Of a DNA stretch of 64,000 nt, positions 8,277 through 17,155 are shown in pieces; positions within the stretch are counted from its first letter, which is position 1, and every line of letters starts with the position of its first letter. Both the position numbers and the translations under genes were made by a program. The DNA comes from Paenibacillus methanolicus (GTDB lineage: Bacteria; Bacillota; Bacilli; Paenibacillales; Paenibacillaceae), in contig NZ_VNHS01000006.1 in NCBI RefSeq assembly GCF_008124765.1, forward strand, positions 372,001-436,000. The letters are read 5' to 3'. Under the pieces are notes generated by a model that saw only the letters and a list, made by a program, of their open reading frames with translations, did no database searches and had not been told where the DNA came from.

Positions 8277-8891
8277 ATGAACGGATTCGAACGGCGTACG
8301 ATGCAGAAGAAGGAACTCATTTTGACCGCTGCCTGGCAGCTATTCTCGTCAAGAGGCTATGCGGGAACGGCCGTGAACGACATCGCGGACGCCGCGCGGG
8401 TGTCGCCCGCTACCGTCTATAACTATTTCGAGACGAAGGAACGTCTGCACGCCGCGGCCGTCCTGCGCTGGATGGAGGAGCAGGTGGCCCGGTATGAGCA
8501 GTTGTTGAACGCGCCGCTCCGATTTCCCGAGAAAACGAGAGCGCTCATGGAGCTGGAGGCGGACAACCTGCGTCTGCTCGCGGATGCGTCCCGTCATACG
8601 CGCGGCGACGGCGAAGAGGCGCTGCGCCAGTCGATCGAGACGTTCGGAGACGGGCAAGCGTCTCGCTTCTTCAGCCGTTATTTGGAACAGGGCAAAGCCG
8701 AAGGCTTTATCGATCCTGCGCTGACGGAGGAAGCCGCCAAGCGCTACTACGACATGTTTAACCGCGAGTTGGCCCGATTGCTGGCCGCGTCCGCCGATGC
8801 GGAAGAGGCAGGTTCCGCTCTCGACGAATGGCTGAAGCTGTTCTTCTTCGGACTGGCAGGACCAACCGGATCTGCCGGGAACCGGAGCTGA
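8277..8891 (+). CDS. TetR/AcrR-family regulator
   Basis: A 204-residue regulator. The N-terminal region ILTAAWQLFSSRGYAGTAVNDI and the helix-turn-helix AARVSPATVYNYFETKERL (about residues 39-57) are typical; the C-terminal half is a helical ligand domain. GCGAGGTG lies upstream of the ATG at 8277. It is divergent from the membrane-protein/GNAT genes and is likely their repressor. Confidence 0.87.
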   Translation: MNGFERRTMQKKELILTAAWQLFSSRGYAGTAVNDIADAARVSPATVYNYFETKERLHAAAVLRWMEEQVARYEQLLNAPLRFPEKTRALMELEADNLRLLADASRHTRGDGEEALRQSIETFGDGQASRFFSRYLEQGKAEGFIDPALTEEAAKRYYDMFNRELARLLAASADAEEAGSALDEWLKLFFFGLAGPTGSAGNRS

Positions 8892-8960
8892 AGGAAGCAG
8901 CCGGGCGTCTATCGCCCGCCCTAGGTGTCATTGGCGGCGCAATTGCTTATATTCGGACGC

Positions 8961-8993
8961 AAAGAAGGCGCTGCCCGAAGCAGCGCCTTCTTT
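8961..8993. terminator. Bidirectional terminator
   Basis: A perfect 14-bp stem (8961-8974 with 8980-8993), loop CCGAA. It begins with AAAG and ends with CTTT, so it works for both the TetR gene and the convergent DinB-like gene. Confidence 0.85.
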
Positions 8994-9002
8994 GCCGGTG
9001 CG

Positions 9003-9530
9003 TTATTTCAAGATGCTTAAGTACGCCTTCCACGGACCGACATCCGTGTGGTACCGCTTCGCCAGCACGCGCGCGATCTGCGCCGCGTGGGTCAAATCGT
9101 GCACCGTCCATGTCGCGATCAATTCGCGCGCCTTCACCGGGCCGAAAGCCGGATGCGTGCCCGTTCGCTCCAGCAGCTCCTCGGAGGCGATCAGCTGCCG
9201 AAGGCGCTCGAGACAGCGATGGCGGAGCTCGGCGAACTCCGCCGGCAAACCGCCAAGCTCCGACGTCTCGCCCTTCCGGCCGTTCAGGTGCGCGAACCGA
9301 TCGAAGGGAGGGAACGCGCCGGCTTCGCCATCTTGCAAAATCACTTCAAGCCTCGGAAGCCAATTCGTCCGGTCGGCCTCGATCAAATGGAGCAGCACCT
9401 CGACCGCGTTCCACGTCTCTTCTCCTTCGTTAGCTTGCAGCCATCCGTCGGACAACCCGGCCAACAGGCTCGACAGCATCGCTGGCGTCCGCTCCAAAAT
9501 TTCAACCGCTTCGTTTAACTTGAACGACAT
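9003..9530 (-). CDS. DinB-family protein
   Basis: A 175-residue four-helix protein of the DinB/YfiT type. A His in [13 protein letters not shown] and the pair in [15 protein letters not shown] (HDLTH) fit the metal-binding triad of the family. The ATG at 9530 has GGGAGG 7 nt upstream and is preferred to the ATG 36 nt further up. DinB-like proteins are metal-dependent hydrolases or thiol transferases; the substrate here is unknown. Confidence 0.85.
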   Translation of the reverse strand: MSFKLNEAVEILERTPAMLSSLLAGLSDGWLQANEGEETWNAVEVLLHLIEADRTNWLPRLEVILQDGEAGAFPPFDRFAHLNGRKGETSELGGLPAEFAELRHRCLERLRQLIASEELLERTGTHPAFGPVKARELIATWTVHDLTHAAQIARVLAKRYHTDVGPWKAYLSILK

Positions 9531-9641
9531 GGCTCTCCCTCCCGACTGGAACATCATCAATGTCATGTGACCATTATAGCGTCATCAAGGCCTGCCGCGC
9601 ATCGTGATTCGGCTTGAACGCTCCATGCTATAACTCGCTAT

Positions 9642-10187
9642 TCACGCCTTTTCCGCCGCTTCCAGCTCCGCCAGCAGCCCCTCGAACCAGTCTACCGCGA
9701 ATCGATGCGCGCCCAATCCGTAATCGAGCGTCTTCGTCTGATAGCGGAACACCTGCTGGTACGGCTCCTCCACCTGCTGCATGGCCAGGCTCGCATCCAA
9801 GGCGCGCAGCTCTTGCTCCGCGGCACGCATGGCTTGGATAATCCGTCTTAGCACAGCCTGCTTGCGGTCGTTCCCGTCCAGCAGCCCGAGAAAAAACAGC
9901 TTCGACAGCGCGGTCGCTTCCAGCTTGCCCGCCGGCAAATCCGTCTCCATCCACGCATAGAAAGCCGCCCGTCCCAGATTCGTAGGCGAGTACACTTTCT
10001 TATTGCGCCCGTTCTCGACCCGTTCCTCGTAACCGATAGCCCCTTCCCGCTCCAGCTTCTTGAGCGCGGCCTGCAGACTGCCGTTGCTGACGCTGTAGAA
10101 CAGGGCGATCCCTAGCTGGAAGGAACGCTTCAGCTCATATAAAGTATGGCTTTTGAGCAGCAGCAGCCCCAACACGACAAATTCCAA
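9642..10187 (-). CDS. PadR-family transcriptional regulator
   Basis: A 181-residue regulator with the PadR winged helix (EFVVLGLLLLKSHTLYELKR, then SLQAALKKLEREGAI and a basic wing ENGRNKKVYSPT) and a coiled-coil C-terminus. I place the start at TTG 10187 because GGAGGAGGGG lies 5 nt upstream and the protein then starts exactly where PadR proteins do; an in-frame ATG at 10247 lacks a ribosome site. It is divergent from a beta-lactamase-fold gene and probably controls it. Confidence 0.85.
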   Translation of the reverse strand: MEFVVLGLLLLKSHTLYELKRSFQLGIALFYSVSNGSLQAALKKLEREGAIGYEERVENGRNKKVYSPTNLGRAAFYAWMETDLPAGKLEATALSKLFFLGLLDGNDRKQAVLRRIIQAMRAAEQELRALDASLAMQQVEEPYQQVFRYQTKTLDYGLGAHRFAVDWFEGLLAELEAAEKA

Positions 10188-10224
10188 CTCCGCCCCTCCT
10201 CCGCTTCTTATATCCCTTTTAGGT

Positions 10225-10260
10225 ATATTACGTTTAGTATTCCACATACATGTGTAATAT
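10225..10260. promoter_or_regulatory. Candidate PadR operator region
   Basis: ATATTAC (10225-10231) and GTAATAT (10254-10260) are inverted, with further TACAT/ATGTA symmetry between them, in the gap between the divergent padR-like and beta-lactamase-fold genes. Placement suits an auto-regulated PadR operator. Confidence 0.35.
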
Positions 10261-10288
10261 CGAATCCCGCAACCCGAGGAGGATGTCT

Positions 10289-11494
10289 ATGTTTCTCATT
10301 GCAGCCGGAATATCCGCGATCGCGTTAGGCGGCGCAGGCGCATATGCTTTGTCACGGGCGGCGCGAACGTCCCGACAGCCGTTAAATCCCGACGAAGCCG
10401 CGGCCCATCTCGATGCCTATTTCTCGAAAGCATTCCGAGTCGGCAAACGGCAAACGTCGCTGCAGGTGCTGATCGACAGCCCGGTCCTGTCTTACCGGCA
10501 TACGGCGGGAAGCCTTACCGCCGCAGGAGGCGCCCCTGTTACGGACAATCAACCGTTCCACGCCGCCAGCATCGGCAAGACGTTCACCGCGACGTTAATC
10601 ATGATGCTGGCCGAGCGGGGCGACCTTACTTTGGATAGTTGCATCGCGGAATACCTCCCGGCCGAGACGCTAAGCTCGCTGTTCGTCTGGGACGGCAAGG
10701 ATCACGCTCGTGAAGTCACGATCCGCCAGCTGCTCGGTCATAGGTCGGGCGTCGCGGATTATTTCGAAGGTCCCGTTCGGGAGCAGCCTTCTTTCCAAAC
10801 CCGCGTCATCGAAAATCCGGACGAATTATGGACGCCCGAGAAGCTGTTGGATTTCTCGCGTCATAACCAGCGTGCCGTCGCGGCACCAGGCGCCCGCTTC
10901 CATTATTCCGACACCGGATATATTCTGCTCGGCCTTCTGCTAGAACGCGTGACGAGCGTTAGCTTAGGGACGTTGCTTCGCCGCGAGATTCTCGCGCCGC
11001 TGGGCATGAACGATACGTACCTCCTGTTCGATCGGGACGCTCCTATCCCGCCCGATGAGCCGCCGCTGCAGGATATATGGCTCGATGGCGTCGAGATCAG
11101 CCGGTTCCGCAGCCTCAGCTGCGACTGGGCAGGCGGCGGCCTCGCGACGACGCCCGAAGACCTGATCCGCTTTCAGAAGGGGTTGAGCGGCGGGGCGCTC
11201 ATCCGCGCGGAATCGCTGAGCGAGATGGAACGCTGCGCCCACAAGTTCAGAAATGGCATTCATTACGGACTCGGCATGATGGAGATCCGGTTCGAGGGAT
11301 TCTTCCCCCTGCTGCGGGGAATGCCCAGATTGAAAGGCCACATCGGCGTCCTCGCGACGCACATGTTCCGAGATCCGGCGACGGACACCTACGTCGTCAT
11401 GAATTTCGGCTCGACGGATGCGATGGTGCCGAGCTTCCGGGCGCTATTCCACATCATGCAGACACTCCAACGAATACGACTCGGCCAGACGTGA
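10289..11494 (+). CDS. Beta-lactamase-fold serine hydrolase
   Basis: A 401-residue protein with an N-terminal membrane anchor or signal (first ~22 residues) and a class C beta-lactamase/DD-peptidase domain. The SxxK motif is SIGK with the nucleophile at S94, and the YxN-type motif is YSDTGYILLG. The ATG at 10289 has AGGAGG 6 nt upstream; the ATGs at 10250 and 10283 are badly placed. Such proteins are usually esterases or peptidases rather than antibiotic-resistance enzymes. It is divergent from the PadR gene. Confidence 0.82.
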   Translation: MFLIAAGISAIALGGAGAYALSRAARTSRQPLNPDEAAAHLDAYFSKAFRVGKRQTSLQVLIDSPVLSYRHTAGSLTAAGGAPVTDNQPFHAASIGKTFTATLIMMLAERGDLTLDSCIAEYLPAETLSSLFVWDGKDHAREVTIRQLLGHRSGVADYFEGPVREQPSFQTRVIENPDELWTPEKLLDFSRHNQRAVAAPGARFHYSDTGYILLGLLLERVTSVSLGTLLRREILAPLGMNDTYLLFDRDAPIPPDEPPLQDIWLDGVEISRFRSLSCDWAGGGLATTPEDLIRFQKGLSGGALIRAESLSEMERCAHKFRNGIHYGLGMMEIRFEGFFPLLRGMPRLKGHIGVLATHMFRDPATDTYVVMNFGSTDAMVPSFRALFHIMQTLQRIRLGQT

Positions 11495-11506
11495 ACCAAC
11501 GCCGGA

Positions 11507-12371
11507 TTACGGGGTCGAAGGCGCGACGCGGTCACCCGCCAGCACTTCCTTGCCGTCCTTGGCCGCGACGCCGCCGAGCGGCATTCTGGGTCCCTCGACA
11601 TCTCGGAAATAGAGCGGCAATCCTTCGGTCACGTACATGCTCGTCGTCGTTGGATCCTGCCGCTGGTGATGCAGATGAAGATGGGGCACCCCCCATACAT
11701 TCGAGATCCATTCCGTCTCGCCATCGACCTGCCCCAGCTTCTCCCGCAGTCTCGAAATATGAACCATTACGGCATTATGGCTGCCCGGTCCATTCTCGTC
11801 CCATACGCGCTCATAAATCTCGTCCGCGGGAAAGACGCGGTTGGGATGCCGCGCGAGTAATAGCAGAATCTCGAATTCCGTCTTCGCGAGCCGGATCGGC
11901 TGTCCGTGCAGCGAGGCGCTTCGGCTTGCATGATCAATTATCAGTCCTCCGGGCATTATCATCCCCGAGACCACTGCCTTCGGCGGTTCGTTCGTATAAG
12001 ACGCTCTGCGAAGATGCGCCTTCACGCGGGCGACCAGCTCCACCGGACTGAACGGTTTGGTTATATAATCATCGGCCCCGACGTCCATCCCGTGGACTTT
12101 GTCCCAGTCCGCCGACTTCGCGCTGACGAGCATGATCGGCACCTTCGAAAAATCGCGAATCCGCCGGCACAATTCGTATCCGTCGGCTCCCGGCATCATA
12201 ATGTCGAGCAGTACGAGACCCCACGGGATGGTCGGTTAGCTGGCGCAGCGCGTCTTCGGCGTCATTGGCCGTGATCGCGACGAGGCCGGCCTGATGCAGG
12301 TAGATGCCGATCATGCGGCGAATGTCCGCGTCGTCGTCCACCACCAGTACTGTCCGATTATCGATCGTCAA
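11507..12371 (-). pseudogene. OmpR-family response regulator, frameshifted and fused to a cupin-like tail
   Basis: The start is TTG 12371, with GGAGGG upstream, overlapping the kinase stop. The receiver runs correctly to LTDHP, then shifts frame. Removing one base of the CCC run (12225-12227, plus-strand GGG) restores DHPWGLVLLDIMMPGADG, including the phospho-acceptor Asp. The winged helix follows to EWISNVWGV, where GYxx is expected. Instead about 60 residues follow with a cupin look: PHLHLHHQ, a MYVTEG strand, then KEVLAGDRVAPSTP before the stop. The gene thus has two anomalies: a single-base insertion and an unnatural C-terminus. A sequencing error could explain the first but not the second. 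Confidence 0.75.
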
Positions 12372-14185
12372 CTGCCATCCCTCCCTGCTTGAACGTCTGC
12401 CGTTCGAACGCGTTCGCCTCTGCCACTGTCCCAGATCAGACTGACCACGGTACCGTGTCCCGGCTCGGACCGCGCTTCGATCCGTCCCCCCATCGCCTGC
12501 ACGAGCTCCTTGGCGACCGCCATGCCGAGTCCGCTGCCTTCGGAGCCGCTCTCCGTATTGAGTCCGCGATAGTAACGGTCGAATAGCCGCTCGACGGTCT
12601 GCTCGTCCATCCCTCGGCCGTTGTCCGCAAAATCGATGCGCCAGCTCCCCTCTCCCTCGCCTTGCGTCATCGCGATGCGCAGGATGGTATCCGGCGGATT
12701 ATGCAGGAACGCGTTCGCGACGAGATTATCGACGATCCGCTCGAACCAAGGCTCGTGCAGCTCCGCCGGCACGGGCGACGAAGGCAGAGAAAGCAGCACC
12801 CTGCCGCCGTCGTACCCGGGCTGCCCGGAAGCGCGAACGACCGCCTTCTCCAGCAAGTCGCGAGCATCCTGCTCCTCGAAGACGACGGGCATGTCCCCGC
12901 TGCGCAGTCTGTACGTCAGCGACAAATCGTTGATGAGCTTATCCATATACTCCGATTTCTCCAGAATTACCGACGCGAATTTGCGGATCTCGTCTTCCGT
13001 CCAGCTGTATCTGTCCGCGGCCAACATGTGGGCGTAGCCTTGGATCGAAGCGAGCGGCGTCTTCATGTCGTGCGTCACCCCGGCGATCCATTCTTCGCGG
13101 GTGCGCTGGGTGCGCTCCGCCGCGTCCTTGCCCGCGCGAAGCGCGCGGGTCAGCGATTCGAGCGACTCGAACACTTCGCCGAAAATCCGGTTGCGGCGCT
13201 TGCCTGCCGCTCCCTTCTTGCGCAGCGCGAACCACCGTCGCTTCGGCTGATGCTGCGGGAACAATTCCGCGTATTCTCCGCCCCCGAGTCGCCGGATCGC
13301 GCCGAGAATGTGGATAAGCGGAGTACCGAATCGGTTGGCGTACCAAACGGAGAGCACGATGAAGAGCAGCAGCGCGCCGAGCAGAAACACGACCAAGCCC
13401 GCGATCATCACTTGCGCCTCGGGCATCATGCCCGGTATCGGCATCGCATGCCGCTGCGCCTCGCTCATCGGATATTGATACACCCACGTATAGCCCGTCC
13501 GCTTGTCGTAGCGCGTATCCATCAGCGTGCCGACGCCGTCGTTATTGATGGTCTGAAGCGCCAGATCCTGCAGCGTGTAAGATGTAGGCGCGCCTTCCGG
13601 CCGCCCCCATGCCCCTAGCTCGCGCCCTTCGCGATCAAGCACCTGTACCCAGCCGTCGCGTTGCCCGAGCATCGCGAGCGTCGCCTCCGAGAAGGACAAG
13701 CTGCCGCCATCCAGCCTGCCGTCATCGATCAAGCGTCCGAGCAGATCCTCGGTCGGCGACCGCGCGCCGTAGAGCAGCGTATAGGTTACGCCGTCTTTCT
13801 CCTGAATCCATAACCCGAGTCGGTACGGGTACGGTTCGTTGCCGATCCAATAATCCATGAGCCTGCCGGGCAAATACCGATCGGGAAGATCGTCCGGCGC
13901 GTTGAACGACTGAATCACGTTGCCGTAATCATCCAAACTTTGCAGCCAGCCCCCGTCCTCGCGCAGTCGTTCCAGCAGCACGGGATCCGCGATCAGGCCG
14001 CCTGCGTCCGTCCGCGACTCCGCGATGAGCCTGGAAATACCGGTAGGCGCAAAGTTCCGCCGAATCTCAATCTCTTCGAACCGCGCCAATATCCAAATTA
14101 TGACGACGACCGCCAGCACGACGAGCAGCGCGCCCGCTCCCGCCAGCTGCACGCCGAATCGAACCGCCAGCCTTCTACGGACCAT
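12368..14185 (-). CDS. Sensor histidine kinase with large extracellular domain
   Basis: A 605-residue kinase. TM1 is at about 12-35 and TM2 at about 258-282, enclosing a ~220-residue extracellular sensor. A HAMP region follows, then the H-box GVTHDMKTPLASIQGY with His at 372 and an ATPase domain with DNGRGM and GLGMAVAKELV. It begins one base after the stop of the response regulator at 14187 and overlaps the broken regulator downstream. The intact regulator is its likely partner. The signal is unknown. Confidence 0.88.
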   Translation of the reverse strand: MVRRRLAVRFGVQLAGAGALLVVLAVVVIIWILARFEEIEIRRNFAPTGISRLIAESRTDAGGLIADPVLLERLREDGGWLQSLDDYGNVIQSFNAPDDLPDRYLPGRLMDYWIGNEPYPYRLGLWIQEKDGVTYTLLYGARSPTEDLLGRLIDDGRLDGGSLSFSEATLAMLGQRDGWVQVLDREGRELGAWGRPEGAPTSYTLQDLALQTINNDGVGTLMDTRYDKRTGYTWVYQYPMSEAQRHAMPIPGMMPEAQVMIAGLVVFLLGALLLFIVLSVWYANRFGTPLIHILGAIRRLGGGEYAELFPQHQPKRRWFALRKKGAAGKRRNRIFGEVFESLESLTRALRAGKDAAERTQRTREEWIAGVTHDMKTPLASIQGYAHMLAADRYSWTEDEIRKFASVILEKSEYMDKLINDLSLTYRLRSGDMPVVFEEQDARDLLEKAVVRASGQPGYDGGRVLLSLPSSPVPAELHEPWFERIVDNLVANAFLHNPPDTILRIAMTQGEGEGSWRIDFADNGRGMDEQTVERLFDRYYRGLNTESGSEGSGLGMAVAKELVQAMGGRIEARSEPGHGTVVSLIWDSGRGERVRTADVQAGRDGS

Positions 14186-14186
14186 A

Positions 14187-14930
14187 TCAGCGCGCTCCTT
14201 TGGGCCGGATCAGCTTGTAGCCGATGCCGCGCACGTTGACCAGATACTCCGGCTTCGACGGGTTGCGTTCGATTCGCTCGCGAATACGGTGAATGTGGAC
14301 CATGACCGTGTTATCGTCGGCGAACGCCTCCTCGCCCCATACGCGCAGGTAGAGCTCGCTTTTGCTAAACACGCGGTTCGGGTGCTTGCACAGGAATAAG
14401 AGGAGCTGGAACACGAGCGCCGGGCAGTGCGACGGCTGTCCGTCCACCGTTAACGTCGCCTGCGCCTCGTCGATCTGGAACCGGCCGAAGTCGTAACGAC
14501 CGAGCGGCGTCTCCTCCTCCTGATGCGCTGGCTGCGTCAGCGCTTTCGGCTGCAAATAACGGCGCAGTTGCGCCTGTATTCTGGCCACGACTTCAAGCGG
14601 ATTGAACGGCTTCGTAATATAATCGTCGCCGCCGACGGCGAACCCCGACAACTTATCGAAATCCGAGGAACGCGCGGTCAGGAAGAAGATCGGCGCGTCC
14701 GTCGTGCTGCGGATGAACGGGCATATATCCAGTCCGCTCCGTCCCGGCATCATGACGTCAAGCAGCACCAAGTCATAGCGCGTTCGCTCGCACGCGGCCA
14801 ACGCCGCTTCCCCGTCGTGCGCCAGATCGATATGCGAGAAGCCTTCCTTTCGAAGCACGGTGGCCATCATGTCCGCGATCGCGCGTTCGTCGTCCACGAC
14901 GAGAATCTTCGCTTCTTTCATTGTCATCAC
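14187..14930 (-). CDS. OmpR-family response regulator
   Basis: A 247-residue regulator with a receiver (DD at 13-14, phospho-acceptor D58 in LVLLDVMMP, Lys in YITKPFNP) and a C-terminal winged helix ending YLVNVRGIGYKLIRPKG. All key residues are present. It is the first gene of a regulator-kinase-regulator run, divergent from a secreted M23 peptidase that may be a target. Confidence 0.9.
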   Translation of the reverse strand: MMTMKEAKILVVDDERAIADMMATVLRKEGFSHIDLAHDGEAALAACERTRYDLVLLDVMMPGRSGLDICPFIRSTTDAPIFFLTARSSDFDKLSGFAVGGDDYITKPFNPLEVVARIQAQLRRYLQPKALTQPAHQEEETPLGRYDFGRFQIDEAQATLTVDGQPSHCPALVFQLLLFLCKHPNRVFSKSELYLRVWGEEAFADDNTVMVHIHRIRERIERNPSKPEYLVNVRGIGYKLIRPKGAR

Positions 14931-15121
14931 CCGATAGTAAGAGATTAGGTAAGAGATATTAGTATTGTATCGTACATCCAGCGAATGACAATCTTACCGT
15001 TACCTTAATTCTCGCGTCTACCCGGCTGCAAAAGTTAAGATTGCGTTCATCCCCCGTTGGAGGGGACGTAAGTTTGAGGCGATATACTAGATTCAAAGTT
15101 GCATAAGAAGGAGGACGCGCC

Positions 15122-16285
15122 ATGATCAAAGCGAAACGACTCGTTCCGGAGAAATACAGGATGATTGATACAGGTGAAACTAATAAATTCCTGTATTTCG
15201 GGAAATCGAGGAACATGCTAGCGTACGCCGGCAAATTCGCGGTACCGCTGCTCGCGGCCGGATTGCTGCTGGCTGGATGTACGGGAGAGAACGGACCCGC
15301 GAAGGAGGAGAATACGGTGAGCGAACAGCAGCAAACGACGGAGCCAGCGGTCAACGGCACGCAGGAAGTCGACGGAGCCGGCAATACGGAGGAATCGAAA
15401 GAAACCTTGCGGAGAATCGGCGGCAAAGACGTCGCGGACAGCTTGCTGGTCGGCGAATATGAACGGATGTATGCCCAGTTCAGCGACGATCTGAAGAAGG
15501 CCGTGACGCTCGATCAGTTTCGTTCCATGGGCAAGTCGTTCACCGCGAACATGACGTCCTTCGAGCTGACGAGCGATATGCGGCTGAACGGATATGAGCA
15601 TTTCGTTTGGGCGAACCCGGAGGGAACGAAAGGACTGAGCGCGACGCTCGACGACAAGTCCATGATCGCCGGCATTCAAATTCTGGAGCTTCCGGCATTC
15701 CCCGCGACCGACGCCGCCTACTCGAAGACGAAGTTTCAGCCGCCGTTCGAAGGAGATTGGCTCGTGTTCTGGGGCGGACATAACACGTTCCTGAACTATC
15801 ATTACGAGCACGAGCAAGTCCGTTACGCCTACGATCTGATCGTCGAGCGGGACGGCTTCAGCTATCAAGGCGACCCGACCAAGAACGAGAGCTATTTCGC
15901 GTTCGGTCAGAACGTCCTGGCGCCGGCGGACGGCGTCGTGGTTGCGGTCGTCGACGGCATCCCCGATAATGAACCTGTAGGCCAAATGAACGAAGCACAG
16001 CCGGCGGGCAATATGATTATCATCCGTCACGAGAATGGCGAATTCAGCATGATCGCCCATTTCAAGAACGGCTCCATCGTCGTTCAAGAAGGGGATCGGT
16101 TACGCGCCGGACAAGTGATCGGACAGTGCGGGAACTCCGGTAATTCCTCCGAGGCGCATATTCATTTTCAAGTGTCGCCGCCATCGGAAGTGGAGGACAT
16201 TGCGACAACCATTCCCGTCTCCTTCCAGAGCGGCGCGAAACCCGTGCGCGGAAATACCCTAACCGGCGTGAAGCCATCCCCATAA
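15122..16285 (+). CDS. Lipoprotein with M23 (LytM-type) peptidase domain
   Basis: A 387-residue protein. A lipobox LLLAGC (Cys at 53) follows a hydrophobic stretch starting near residue 33, then a Glu/Thr-rich linker, a middle domain around 95-190 resembling DUF3887-like regions, and a C-terminal M23 domain with YAYDL, NVLAPADGVVV, IIRHENGEFSMIAHF and HIHFQV (HxH metal ligands). The ATG at 15122 has AAGGAGG 7 nt upstream, but this puts about 32 residues before the signal peptide. A start nearer the lipobox has only a weak ribosome site. Role: cell-wall hydrolysis outside the membrane. Confidence 0.82.
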   Translation: MIKAKRLVPEKYRMIDTGETNKFLYFGKSRNMLAYAGKFAVPLLAAGLLLAGCTGENGPAKEENTVSEQQQTTEPAVNGTQEVDGAGNTEESKETLRRIGGKDVADSLLVGEYERMYAQFSDDLKKAVTLDQFRSMGKSFTANMTSFELTSDMRLNGYEHFVWANPEGTKGLSATLDDKSMIAGIQILELPAFPATDAAYSKTKFQPPFEGDWLVFWGGHNTFLNYHYEHEQVRYAYDLIVERDGFSYQGDPTKNESYFAFGQNVLAPADGVVVAVVDGIPDNEPVGQMNEAQPAGNMIIIRHENGEFSMIAHFKNGSIVVQEGDRLRAGQVIGQCGNSGNSSEAHIHFQVSPPSEVEDIATTIPVSFQSGAKPVRGNTLTGVKPSP

Positions 16286-16297
16286 CGAGGTGCCACC

Positions 16298-17071
16298 ATG
16301 AAACCCATTTCGAAGTCGAAAATTCAAACGAGCGTCGGCACAATGGAATACGCCTTATCCGGCGAGGGTTCGCCTGCCGTTATTCTGATTAATGGCGGCA
16401 GCGGGCCGATCGAAGGCTGGATGCGGACGTTTCACGAGATGGCCGGCCATACCCGCACGCTGGCGTACAACCGGCTCGGCGTCGGCGGCAGCGCCAAGCC
16501 CGACCGTCCGCAAGATGGCCGAACCATCGTGGCGACGCTTCGCGAGCTGCTGCAGAAACTCGGCATCTCGCCGCCCTACGTGCTCGTCGGCCATTCGCTC
16601 GGCGGACTGTACGCCAATCTATTCGCGCGCCTGCACCCGGATGAGATTGCGGGCGTCGTGCTGCTCGAAGCGAGCCATCCGGAAGATCTCATCATTAATC
16701 AGACGCAAGGCGCGGTCGTGAAGGGGCTGAACCGGATGCTCGGCATGTTCGACCGCTTCTTCCCCGACCGTCAATGGTCGGAGACCCACTTCGTGGAGGA
16801 GACGGCGAAGCAGATCGCCGCTGCCGGCCCCTTCCCCGACGTGCCGCTCATCGTGCTCTCCGGCGGCAAACGGCCGCCGATGATGCCGGAGGACGCGTTC
16901 GCGATCCGCCAACGCAACCAACTGGATTACGCGCGGATGAATGGCCGAGGCGAGCAGCGCATTGCGTTCGGCAGCGGGCACTTCCCCCAGATGACGGAAC
17001 CGGAGACGGTCCGGCAGGCCGTCGCCGACTGCGTCGCGGCCGCGCGGGAGCTGAGCCGAACCCCGCAATAA
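16298..17071 (+). CDS. Alpha/beta hydrolase
   Basis: A 257-residue hydrolase. NGGSGPIEGW carries the oxyanion-hole region, YNRLGVGGS the usual Arg-x-Gly strand, and VGHSLGG the nucleophile elbow with S100. A His in GSGHFPQMTEPETV near the C-terminus completes the triad. GAGGTG precedes the ATG, 12 bp after the M23 gene, so the two are probably co-transcribed. The substrate is unknown. Confidence 0.87.
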   Translation: MKPISKSKIQTSVGTMEYALSGEGSPAVILINGGSGPIEGWMRTFHEMAGHTRTLAYNRLGVGGSAKPDRPQDGRTIVATLRELLQKLGISPPYVLVGHSLGGLYANLFARLHPDEIAGVVLLEASHPEDLIINQTQGAVVKGLNRMLGMFDRFFPDRQWSETHFVEETAKQIAAAGPFPDVPLIVLSGGKRPPMMPEDAFAIRQRNQLDYARMNGRGEQRIAFGSGHFPQMTEPETVRQAVADCVAAARELSRTPQ

Positions 17072-17108
17072 AGTTACAACCGTGGATGCCATTTTCATTG
17101 CTAGACGC

Positions 17109-17141
17109 AAAAAGGCTGCCGGTAAGCCGGCAACCTCTTTT
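17109..17141. terminator. Bidirectional terminator
   Basis: AAAGGCTGCCGG (17111-17122) pairs imperfectly with CCGGCAACCTCTTT (17127-17140), flanked by A and T runs, between the hydrolase gene and the convergent DUF2935 gene. Confidence 0.65.
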
Positions 17142-17155
17142 ACGCTGATTACGTC

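Noticed and set aside
10289..11494. Antibiotic-inactivating beta-lactamase
   Set aside because: It has SxxK and YSD motifs but also a membrane anchor and the look of general serine hydrolases; resistance cannot be claimed.
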